Below, in pieces: positions 1 through 4,937 of a stretch of 5,488 nucleotides of DNA. The position numbers were made by a program, and so were the translations under genes. Numbering within the stretch: the stretch's first letter is position 1; each line of letters opens with the position of its first letter. The stretch is from assembly GCA_031282285.1 (NCBI GenBank), contig JAITEA010000063.1, positions 1-5,488 on the forward strand. The letters run 5' to 3'. The DNA is from Helicobacteraceae bacterium. GTDB taxonomy: Bacteria; Campylobacterota; Campylobacteria; Campylobacterales; SZUA-545. The notes under the pieces are model-generated. The model worked only from the letters and a program-made list of their open reading frames with translations, was not told where the DNA came from and searched no databases.

Positions 1-156
1 GTAAAGATTACGGCGATTGCTTCGGGTTTTACCAATTCGTTCGCGCTGGATAGCGAAGGCGCGCTTTGGACTACCAGCGGCACGCTTCTTGTCAAACGCT
101 CCCCCGAATACGCCAAAGCGTTCTCGCGCTTTCCGCAATTCATCCCCTCCCCCTAA
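1..156 (+). CDS. RCC1-repeat protein, C-terminal end (partial at 5')
   Basis: This is an open frame running in from the left edge and ending at TAA 154-156, leaving 51 residues. The first 27 or so residues read as a single RCC1-type repeat: a VKITAIASG strand, then NSFALDSEGALWTTSG. This matches the family pattern of a 'v..iaaG..hslaL..dG.lwawG' beta-propeller blade. The last 24 residues (from TLLVKRS to FIPSP) are a non-repeat tail. Bacterial RCC1-repeat proteins are usually multi-blade propellers, often secreted or surface-associated, and of unknown ligand. Nothing visible here tells the partner. The tail ends in a C-rich stretch (CCCCTCCCCC) that resembles the repetitive DNA just downstream, so the native C-terminus could have been altered by that DNA. 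Family call fairly sure; function unknown. Confidence 0.7.
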   Translation, partial: VKITAIASGFTNSFALDSEGALWTTSGTLLVKRSPEYAKAFSRFPQFIPSP

Positions 157-258
157 CAATGCGGATTAATAGGAGTGTTGGGCGCAAAAGACGCAATTGG
201 GCTTTCTCCTCCCCTTATGCGATCGTCGCGTTCCGCTCCGCTTCCTCCACGATTCCTT

Positions 259-273
259 GCTCCCTTCGGGAGC
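259..273. repeat. Perfect hairpin, 6-bp stem, TTC loop
   Basis: GCTCCC at 259-264 and GGGAGC at 268-273 are exact inverted copies separated by TTC. It is not followed by a T-run, so it is not a standard intrinsic terminator. It has the same stem and loop size as the hairpin 8 bp downstream. Confidence 0.6.
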
Positions 274-280
274 TTCGGTC

Positions 281-295
281 GGAGGCTTCGCCTCC
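281..295. repeat. Perfect hairpin, 6-bp stem, TTC loop
   Basis: GGAGGC at 281-286 and GCCTCC at 290-295 are exact inverted copies separated by TTC. The architecture matches the hairpin at 259-273, but the stem sequence differs. This suggests that structure rather than sequence is what recurs. No T-run follows. Confidence 0.6.
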
Positions 296-305
296 TATCG
301 CTTCG

Positions 306-341
306 CCCCCCCCCCGTCAAGGGGGGGGGACTAAGGGGGGG
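306..341. repeat. Homopolymer hairpin C10 / G9 followed by G7
   Basis: Ten C (306-315), GTCAA, nine G (321-329), ACTAA, then seven G (335-341). The C and G tracts can pair as a 9-bp stem. The two G tracts together also satisfy a simple four-run G-quadruplex pattern on the + strand. Immediately after comes GGTTT-C-AAACC (340-350), another small inverted repeat. Tracts of this length are prone to slippage. In Campylobacter and Helicobacter such tracts are known phase-variation switches, but here none lies in a credible gene or obviously in a promoter. Confidence 0.6.
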
Positions 342-409
342 TTTCAAACCTTTCATAAGCCGTTAAACTTGCGATCACGCCTTTCCCCGTCATTCCCTCA
401 GTTCGCGCC

Positions 410-424
410 CGCTCCGCAGGAGCG
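410..424. repeat. Perfect hairpin, 6-bp stem, GCA loop
   Basis: CGCTCC at 410-415 and GGAGCG at 419-424 are exact inverted copies around GCA. This is the third member of the 6-bp-stem/3-nt-loop set in this intergenic block. A looser inverted repeat follows, CCACC 470-474 with GGTGG 481-485. Confidence 0.55.
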
Positions 425-506
425 CAAGGCGCGTAGATTGAGGCAAGAAGGCGCCAATCCATTCCGCCTCCACCCCCATTGGTGGGGAGGGGCGAAGCGG
501 AGGGGA

Positions 507-597
507 AAGTAAGAGCGAGCGTGAGGCGGTGATTTTGTTTGGAGACGCGATAGACTTAATTGGAGCAACTTTAGCCGCGCCAAGTAAGAGCGGGCTT
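507..597. repeat. Direct repeat pair AAGTAAGAGCG
   Basis: AAGTAAGAGCG occurs at 507-517 and again at 582-592, and similarity continues to 522 and 597 (14 of 16 positions). The copies are 75 bp apart. The left copy overlaps the right end of the hairpin block. The pair may be a duplication produced by insertion or recombination, or simply chance. Confidence 0.35.
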
Positions 598-667
598 AAC
601 GCGTCATATTGATAGGCAACAACCCTATACCGCCGCGCAATACGCCTCTTGTTTCAAACCGCGAAAC

Positions 668-706
668 TTCGCCAAAACGCGTTTTAACCTATAAAAATAG
701 TAAAAT
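668..706 (+). promoter_or_regulatory. Candidate hemB-argF promoter region
   Basis: A plausible -10 is TATAAA at 690-695, and a second is TAAAAT at 701-706. The only -35 candidate for the first is a weak TTCGCC at 668-673 with a 16-bp spacer. Weak -35 boxes are usual in Campylobacterota, where A/T-rich periodicity often replaces them. Local base composition turns A+T-rich just here, 26-42 bp before the hemB start, which supports a promoter more than the boxes alone do. Confidence 0.4.
674..685. promoter_or_regulatory. 12-bp perfect palindrome, possible operator
   Basis: AAAACGCGTTTT is perfectly self-complementary and lies between the candidate -35 and -10 of hemB, where a repressor site would block RNA polymerase. 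No known operator consensus (Fur, ArgR or PerR boxes) is matched. Assigning it as an operator rests on position and symmetry only. Confidence 0.25.
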
Positions 707-731
707 TACCGCTTTTTCTAAAGGATTAAAT

Positions 732-1712
732 ATGTTCAAGCGCTTTCGGCGGCTAAGATCGAGCGCGAATATGCGCGAGCTTGTTCAGGAAACCCGCTTA
801 AGCAAAAGCGATCTTGTCTATCCGCTTTTCGCCCGCTTCGGCGTTGGCGTAAGAAACGAGATCGGTTCTATGCCCGACGTGTTCCAGCTCTCGATCGACG
901 AGCTTGTCAAAGAGGCGGCGGCGGCGCGGGGCAAAGGGATTAGGGCGGTTATGCTCTTTGGGCTTCCCGATACGAAAGACGGCGTAGGTTCAGACGCGCT
1001 GAGCGAAAACGGCATTATCGCCGAAGCGACGCGCGCGCTCAAAAAAGCCGCGCCCGATCTGCTGGTTTTCACCGATCTCTGCTTTTGCGAATATACCGAT
1101 CACGGGCATTGCGGCGTTATCGATCCCAAAAGCGGCTACGTGGATAACGACGCGACGCTGGAACTGCTGGCTAAACAGGCGCTAATCCACGCCAAAGCCG
1201 GAAGCGATTGCGTCGCGCCTAGCGGTATGATGGACGGTATGGTCGTCGCGATCCGCGCCGCGCTGGACGAAAACGGCTTTGAAACTCTGCCGATTTTGAG
1301 CTACTCGACCAAATTCGCCAGCGCGTTTTACGGTCCGTTTCGGGACGCGGCGCAATCGGCGCCGAGCTTTGGCGATAGGCGCGGCTACCAGATGAACCCC
1401 GCCAACGCGCGCGAGGCGATCGCAGAGAGTCTGGAGGACGAGGCGCAGGGCGCGGATATGCTTATGATCAAGCCCGCGCTGGCGTATCTGGATATCGCGC
1501 GGCGCTTGCGCGAGCAGACCAATCTGCCGATCGCGCTCTACAATGTCAGCGGCGAATACGCTATGCTCAAAGCGGCGGGGAAGCTGGGGCTGATCGATTA
1601 CGATCGGGCGCTGATGGAAACAATGATCGCCTTCAAGCGCGCCGGCGCCGATCTGATCATCACCTACCACGCCAAAGAGGTTTGCGATCTGCTGGACGGG
1701 GGCGAAATATGA
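732..1712 (+). CDS. hemB: Delta-aminolevulinic acid dehydratase (porphobilinogen synthase)
   Basis: A cytosolic enzyme of tetrapyrrole synthesis that condenses two 5-aminolevulinate molecules into porphobilinogen. It is normally a homo-octamer of TIM-barrel subunits. The 326-residue product has the family N-terminus (FRRLRSS, then RELVQET). The zinc-cysteine signature is DLCFCEYTDHGHCG at 115-128, with Cys117, Cys119 and Cys127 as ligands, so this is the zinc-using type. The two active-site lysines are Lys194 in YSTKFAS and Lys247 in the signature GADMLMIKPA (240-249). SLEDEAQGAD (233-242) carries the acidic residues of the region that binds allosteric magnesium in some homologues. YNVSGEYAM is at 270-278. 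The ATG at 732 was chosen because AAGGA (721-725) sits 6 nt upstream and the protein then starts where family members do. An in-frame TTG at 609 would add 41 unrelated residues. The stop overlaps the argF start by 4 bp (ATGA). The gene is intact, with no missing catalytic residue. Confidence 0.97.
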   Translation: MFKRFRRLRSSANMRELVQETRLSKSDLVYPLFARFGVGVRNEIGSMPDVFQLSIDELVKEAAAARGKGIRAVMLFGLPDTKDGVGSDALSENGIIAEATRALKKAAPDLLVFTDLCFCEYTDHGHCGVIDPKSGYVDNDATLELLAKQALIHAKAGSDCVAPSGMMDGMVVAIRAALDENGFETLPILSYSTKFASAFYGPFRDAAQSAPSFGDRRGYQMNPANAREAIAESLEDEAQGADMLMIKPALAYLDIARRLREQTNLPIALYNVSGEYAMLKAAGKLGLIDYDRALMETMIAFKRAGADLIITYHAKEVCDLLDGGEI

Positions 1713-2635
1713 AACATTTTTTAAGTCTGAAAGATTATGAAAAAAGCGAGCTGCTGGAGATGCTGAGTCTGGCGCATATAGTCAAGAGCGATCTTAAGTC
1801 AGGCAAGGCGACGACCGCGCTTGCGGGCAAAAGTCTGGCGATGATATTTGAAAAAAGCTCCACCCGCACCCGCGTCAGCTTTGAAATCGGCGCGGCGCAG
1901 CTTGGAATGCGCCCGATCTTTTTGTCCTCGCGCGATATTCAGCTTGGGCGCGGCGAGCCGATGAAGGACACGGCGCGGGTTATCAGCCGTATGGCGGATA
2001 TGGTGATGATACGCACCTTCGCGCACAGCCGTCTGGAGGAGTTTGCGGCGTATTCGAGCGCGCCCGTTATCAACGGGTTGAGCGACGATTTTCACCCCGC
2101 GCAATTGATGGCGGATTATATGACGATGCAGGAGCTGGGATACGACGATCGCGCCGTCGTAGCGTGGGTTGGCGACGGCAACAATGTAGCCAATAGCTGG
2201 CTTATGCTCGCCTCCAAAATGGGCTTCGAGCTTAGGATCGCGACGCCGGAGGGCTACGAGATCGCGCCAAAATGGGTTGAGCTAGCCAAAGGTTTCGCGC
2301 AAAAAAGCGGCGCGAAGCTCTATTTTTACCGCGATCCGATCGACGCGGTAAAAGGCGCCGGCGTAGTGGCGACCGATGTTTGGACAAGTATGGGGCAGGA
2401 GGCGGAGAACGAAAAGCGGATTAAGGATTTCGCGGGTTTTGGCGTAAATAGCGAGTTGCTGTCGTTTGCCGATAGCAAGGCGATAGCGCTGCATTGTCTG
2501 CCCGCTCATCGCGGCGAGGAGATAACCGACGAGGTTTTTGAAGCCAACGCCGATTCGATTTTTCTGGAAGCCGAAAACAGGCTTCACGCGCAAAAGGGCG
2601 TAATGCTCTGGCTTGAGCGGCATAATCGCTCGTAA
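1709..2635 (+). CDS. argF: Ornithine carbamoyltransferase (anabolic)
   Basis: Transfers the carbamoyl group of carbamoyl phosphate to ornithine, giving citrulline, in arginine synthesis; cytosolic, normally a trimer. The 308 residues are close to the usual short bacterial length. The carbamoyl-phosphate loop is SSTRTR at 50-55, with R102 in the MIRTF segment and HPAQ at 129-132 (family HPxQ; Cys or Thr is commoner at x). The ornithine-binding part has VGDGNNVANS (154-163), DVWTSMG (223-229, the SMG loop) and HCLPAHRG (262-269) with the catalytic-region Cys263. These distinguish it from aspartate carbamoyltransferase. The start ATG at 1709 overlaps the hemB stop, with a G-rich stretch (1698-1702) as the only ribosome site, so translation is probably coupled to hemB. 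An upstream in-frame TTG at 1682 adds nine residues unlike the family. The codon style matches hemB. The gene is intact. Confidence 0.97.
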   Translation: MKHFLSLKDYEKSELLEMLSLAHIVKSDLKSGKATTALAGKSLAMIFEKSSTRTRVSFEIGAAQLGMRPIFLSSRDIQLGRGEPMKDTARVISRMADMVMIRTFAHSRLEEFAAYSSAPVINGLSDDFHPAQLMADYMTMQELGYDDRAVVAWVGDGNNVANSWLMLASKMGFELRIATPEGYEIAPKWVELAKGFAQKSGAKLYFYRDPIDAVKGAGVVATDVWTSMGQEAENEKRIKDFAGFGVNSELLSFADSKAIALHCLPAHRGEEITDEVFEANADSIFLEAENRLHAQKGVMLWLERHNRS

Positions 2636-2667
2636 GGCTTGATGCGATACAAAGTTTAAGCGGTTTT

Positions 2668-2681
2668 GAGTAGAGTACTCT
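2668..2681. promoter_or_regulatory. Short palindrome between argF and the next reading frame
   Basis: AGAGTACTCT (2672-2681) is perfectly self-complementary and overlaps an alternative hairpin, GAGTA-GAG-TACTC (2668-2680). No T-run follows, so it is a poor intrinsic terminator. It lies 31 bp before the ATG at 2712 and could be a protein site or an RNA structure. No clear promoter boxes accompany it. Confidence 0.25.
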
Positions 2682-2696
2682 CGTCATTTACGGCGA

Positions 2697-2703
2697 AAAG
2701 GAG
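2697..2703 (+). promoter_or_regulatory. Strong ribosome-binding site before the 29-codon frame
   Basis: AAAGGAG ends 8 nt before the ATG at 2712. It is one of the two best Shine-Dalgarno matches in the window. It is the main reason to take the short reading frame that follows as a translated, or once translated, gene rather than noise. Confidence 0.6.
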
Positions 2704-2711
2704 ACTACACA

Positions 2712-2838
2712 ATGAGAGTAACGCGCTTAATACCGCTTTTACCGATCGTATGCGCCGTTTGCCTGCTTTGCGCGTCGGAAACCTTTGCGGGAGCTAATTG
2801 AAGGATATGTAAAATGGGAATCAGGCAATTATAAATGA
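2712..2838 (+). pseudogene. Orphan signal peptide with frameshifted tail (broken or very small secreted protein)
   Basis: From ATG 2712, 29 codons run to TGA 2799-2801. The product is a textbook Sec signal peptide: basic start MRVTR, a hydrophobic core around residues 6-21 with three cysteines, then SETFA with a likely cut after Ala26. Only three residues remain after the cut, so as it stands nothing is exported. In the next frame the sequence continues as ELIEGYVKWESGNYK and stops at TGA 2836-2838, which overlaps the following ATG as ATGA. Removing one G from the GGG at 2789-2791 would join the two parts into a 41-residue preprotein. Alternatives are a decayed remnant of a larger secreted protein after internal deletion, a real 29-residue membrane microprotein, or a sequencing error at the G run. 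The strong ribosome site at 2697-2703 favours real translation. No family is recognised. Confidence 0.5.
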
Positions 2839-3740
2839 CAAAACTGGGCTGGATTGTACTGATTGTATTGTTCGCAATCGCATACAACATATATCAACAT
2901 TTATCGCCTACAATCGGACTTTATTCCGTATTGTCTAATCCTTGCAAGAGTTTTCGCCTTAGCAACGCCGAAAAAGAACAGGCAATACTAAAAATTGAAG
3001 AGGGGTATAATGTATTTATCCCATCGACCATAGCAAAGGACTATAACATAACTGAGAGTCAAAAGAATTTATTTGCTTTAGCTAGCTATTATGACTTTTG
3101 CGAACCGACTAACGAGAATGAAATAGTTTATTACTTCAAAAAATACGAGTTTGTCGATCCTATGCATGGCACAAACTACCTCTGGACCAGAGCGATGCAT
3201 AAATACCGCATACACAGCGAGGATAACCACGATTACAAACCGAGAGAGGACACGCTTGCCGATCTGGAAAAAGAGTCGATCAATAATTATAGAGCGCGGG
3301 CGTTATTGGCTAGCGCTTACAATCAGGGCTGGTCTCAAATCTTCCGCTCATACCTAAACATCCCCAAATCCCTCTACTACTCCAAACTAGACGGCTGCGA
3401 CACAAACAACGGCTACTCGTACGCCTCTTATCTCCATACGCTCTTTCACAACTATCCCGACGACAAAGAGTACCTCAAAGTAGCCTACGCTATGCTTTTA
3501 TTTACCAAATTCAACGCATATAGTTTCTATAAATACTCAAACTTTGACGCTTTAGAACAAAATATCACTCCAAGAATGGATCGCAAAGATATTGAATATG
3601 TTATCTCTAACTATCAGGATATTATCGCCAAGGAGTGCGAAGGGATATTATCCGATCACGATCAGGTTCCTACCGAGGAGAAACTGATGAAATACGCCTT
3701 TCCTTTGAAAAGCGACAATAACGGAACGATCGGCAAATAA
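2835..3740 (+). CDS. Uncharacterised membrane-anchored protein
   Basis: A 301-residue product that I do not recognise. Residues 5-19 form one hydrophobic helix (GWIVLIVLFAIAY) after MTK. The layout is an uncleaved N-terminal anchor with the remaining 280 or so residues probably in the periplasm. The soluble part is rich in Tyr, Phe and Asn, and has four cysteines (37, 89, 188, 268) that could form disulfides. Residues 152-186 (ARALLASAYNQG, then LNIPKSLYYSKLDG) and 195-226 (YASYLHTLF, then YLKVAYAMLLF) have the helix-pair look of Sel1/TPR-like repeats, but no consensus is met. The ATG at 2835 directly follows an in-frame TAA and has only a weak AGG nearby, so translation may depend on coupling to the upstream frame ending in ATGA. 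Base use is uneven: roughly 3330-3500 prefers C-ending codons, while the flanks prefer A/T-ending ones. Real gene likely; function unknown. Confidence 0.75.
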   Translation: MTKLGWIVLIVLFAIAYNIYQHLSPTIGLYSVLSNPCKSFRLSNAEKEQAILKIEEGYNVFIPSTIAKDYNITESQKNLFALASYYDFCEPTNENEIVYYFKKYEFVDPMHGTNYLWTRAMHKYRIHSEDNHDYKPREDTLADLEKESINNYRARALLASAYNQGWSQIFRSYLNIPKSLYYSKLDGCDTNNGYSYASYLHTLFHNYPDDKEYLKVAYAMLLFTKFNAYSFYKYSNFDALEQNITPRMDRKDIEYVISNYQDIIAKECEGILSDHDQVPTEEKLMKYAFPLKSDNNGTIGK

Positions 3741-3790
3741 GCAAAGGTTTTACCGCTTCCGTCCGCGCCAATCCGTCTGTTTGATAAAAA

Positions 3791-3820
3791 TTGCGTAAAA
3801 AAGGAGAGAAGCGCTATAAT
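3791..3820 (+). promoter_or_regulatory. Sigma-70-type promoter for the 3867 gene
   Basis: A perfect -10 hexamer TATAAT lies at 3815-3820, inside the A/T-rich run CTATAATATAATT. TTGCGT at 3791-3796 is a partial -35 (3 of 6) with an 18-bp spacer, and TTGATA at 3781 lies too far upstream. Transcription would start near 3827, giving a leader of about 40 nt. This is the clearest promoter in the window, and it shows that the 3867 gene can be expressed independently of the genes before it. Confidence 0.65.
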
Positions 3821-3866
3821 ATAATTAAGAACAAAAGTCGATTAAGGACTAAGCGGGGGATGCGTA

Positions 3867-4847
3867 ATGAATAAATTAATCGCACGTTTTTGTCTGGTTT
3901 TGTTAGTTATGAGCGCTTTATTGGGCGGCAATCCGACGCGAACGGCGCCAAATTCAGATTCGACAGGCGCGTATAACTCTTCTCCGCGCGTAGAAATTCC
4001 AATAGTTCACGCGCCGGACGTAGCCTTTCCGGAACCTGAGCCGCATATTATCGTTACTCTGCGCGTTAAGGGAATTGAAGCTTCCGCGTCTCGACAATCT
4101 TCCGTATCCGATCGGTTGGTATATAAGGCTGAGGTCGAGCGTTATATCGAATATTATTCAGTAGAGATAGATAAAACAAATATAAAGGGACTAGAAATAG
4201 CTGAAACAAATATAAAGGGAATCGAAAGGAAATACGCGGAGCCCGTAGAAGAACGCGATTTAACGCCGAGAGAACTTGCGTCTTTGCAGTGGGAATTTAT
4301 TAAAAACAACGACAAAAACGATAAGAGCAAGCATTATATAACTCGCGACAATATAAAAAAGGAAGGTCTGACTCTGATCGTAGATATAGAAAAGGGCAAT
4401 CGCTATCGTTATGCTCACGTATTTTGCACTGTAATGGGCGAAGGTAAATATATTCTGACCGAATTGCAAAGAGACATTAAGATAGAAAATCTTAACGTAT
4501 TACACGAGTTGATGGCAAGAAACGATAAATCCGATCCAATTCCAATCAGGATTGAGCTTAACATAGAAGAACCCACCGAAGAAGAGTTAAAGCAGGTTAA
4601 AGTCAAAATTGAAGAGTTTGCGTACCAGAAAGACAACGGAGATACCGTAGCGAAGATGTGCGTTGTCTTTGACGGCGCAGAGCTAAAGGCAAACAAAGAT
4701 ACTGTAATCAAAAAGAATTTCATATTTATTCAACATCCCGCCGCGGCAAAAGGATTTGGCGTAATCGATGAAATAAAAGTAACGGCTTACGTTGAAGGCA
4801 AAGAGAAGGAAGCTATATGGAGGACTTATAGCGTTGCTACGTGGTAG
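3867..4847 (+). CDS. Uncharacterised secreted protein with a short internal repeat
   Basis: A 326-residue product with no recognised family. The N-terminus is a Sec signal: MNKLIAR, then a hydrophobic core FCLVLLVMSALLGG (8-21). The cut site is unclear. Cys9 sits at the start of the core, so a lipobox is unlikely. Residues 22-58 are Pro/Ser/Thr-rich and probably a flexible linker. A charged, Lys/Glu/Ile-rich body follows with alternating strand-like stretches (HIIVTLRVKG 60-69, GLTLIVDIEKG 167-177, PIRIELNIEE 226-235, IDEIKVTAYVEG 300-311), suggesting a beta-sandwich domain or domains. Residues 104-110 and 114-120 repeat TNIKG(L/I)E. The protein has no membrane segment beyond the signal. ATG 3867 is preceded by GGGGGA (3855-3860, 6 nt away); AAGGA at 3844-3848 is too far. 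It has its own promoter. The lipoprotein gene follows after 90 bp and is probably co-transcribed. Confidence 0.78.
   Translation: MNKLIARFCLVLLVMSALLGGNPTRTAPNSDSTGAYNSSPRVEIPIVHAPDVAFPEPEPHIIVTLRVKGIEASASRQSSVSDRLVYKAEVERYIEYYSVEIDKTNIKGLEIAETNIKGIERKYAEPVEERDLTPRELASLQWEFIKNNDKNDKSKHYITRDNIKKEGLTLIVDIEKGNRYRYAHVFCTVMGEGKYILTELQRDIKIENLNVLHELMARNDKSDPIPIRIELNIEEPTEEELKQVKVKIEEFAYQKDNGDTVAKMCVVFDGAELKANKDTVIKKNFIFIQHPAAAKGFGVIDEIKVTAYVEGKEKEAIWRTYSVATW
4171..4230 (+). repeat. 30-bp tandem duplication inside the secreted-protein gene
   Basis: Units 4171-4200 and 4201-4230 match at 23 of 30 positions. They share an identical 17-mer, AAACAAATATAAAGGGA, at 4174-4190 and 4204-4220. The period is 10 codons, so the reading frame is kept and the protein carries TNIKGLE then TNIKGIE. 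This looks like an in-frame slippage or duplication event that has since diverged. Confidence 0.75.
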
Positions 4848-4925
4848 TCAATATCATGAATAATAACGAAATGGTAAAGCGAGAATGAACGGGATTAGCG
4901 TTGCGTTAATGCGACAAACTCTAAT

Positions 4926-4931
4926 AAGGAG
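4926..4931 (+). promoter_or_regulatory. Ribosome-binding site that sets the GTG start at 4938
   Basis: AAGGAG lies 6 nt before GTG 4938. No ATG gives a complete lipoprotein signal in this frame, so this site together with the lipobox that follows decides the unusual start codon. Confidence 0.7.
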
Positions 4932-4937
4932 ATTTTA

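Larger units (their letters stand above)
202..509. repeat. Possible MITE-like / REP-like repeat block
   Basis: The block is bounded by imperfect inverted ends. CTTTCTCCTCC at 202-212 pairs with GGAGGGGAAAG at 499-509 (10 of 11 positions). A further inverted pair lies just inside: CTCCGCTTC 236-244 and GAAGCGGAG 494-502, perfect over 9 bp. Between the ends lie at least four compact hairpins and three C/G homopolymers. It has no coding capacity and is about 300 bp, the size of small non-autonomous elements. I see no clear target-site duplication outside the ends. The sequence is low in complexity, so C/T-rich against G/A-rich pairing could arise by chance. A second copy elsewhere in the genome would be needed to call it mobile. 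Confidence 0.35.
157..731. other. 575-bp non-coding, hairpin- and homopolymer-rich intergenic region
   Basis: No believable gene is seen on either strand. The open frames that cross it give proline/glycine/arginine-rich translations of the kind produced when repetitive DNA is translated, and they lack ribosome sites and recognisable motifs. The stretch from about 200 to 510 is dense in short perfect inverted repeats and C/G runs, described separately. Positions 523-581 show nothing notable. Positions 598-731 become more A+T-rich and hold the likely hemB promoter. No tRNA, rRNA or CRISPR signature is visible. Confidence 0.75.

Noticed and set aside
66..512. 148-residue open frame on the + strand
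   Set aside because: It overlaps the RCC1 coding end in another frame, crosses all hairpins and C/G tracts, has no ribosome site, and gives a Pro/Arg-rich translation typical of translated repeat DNA.
153..583. Short open frames on both strands in the intergenic block (153-356 -, 175-366 +, 398-583 -)
   Set aside because: Their translations are low-complexity (PPLSPPPLTGGG-like runs) from C/G-rich repeats, with no motif or start signal.
609..731. 41-residue N-terminal extension of HemB from TTG 609
   Set aside because: The extension resembles no HemB N-terminus and contains the promoter-like region. ATG 732 has a good ribosome site and family-like start.
1682..1708. Nine-residue N-terminal extension of ArgF from TTG 1682
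   Set aside because: The family start matches ATG 1709, which forms the ATGA overlap. The extension is only the hemB coding end read in another frame.
818..2687. Minus-strand open frames antisense to hemB and argF
   Set aside because: They are shadows of strongly coding GC-rich genes with conserved catalytic motifs on the + strand, and their translations show no family features.
3151..3357. 68-residue + strand frame inside the 2835 gene
   Set aside because: It is an alternate-frame shadow with no ribosome site. The 301-residue frame across it has a membrane anchor and consistent protein character.
3721..3762. ACGGAA/TTCCGT inverted repeat as a terminator after the 2835 gene
   Set aside because: The loop is 30 nt, the stem is only 6 bp, and no T-run follows.
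4260..4723. Minus-strand frames opposite the secreted-protein gene, one with hydrophobic stretches
   Set aside because: The hydrophobicity arises because Lys/Glu/Asn-rich codons read in reverse give Phe/Leu/Ile. There is no start signal, and the + strand gene has a promoter and signal peptide.
4901..4927. TTGCGT and TAATAA as a promoter for the lipoprotein gene
   Set aside because: The spacer is only 15 bp, and the -10 would overlap the ribosome site, so the transcript would start at or after the start codon.
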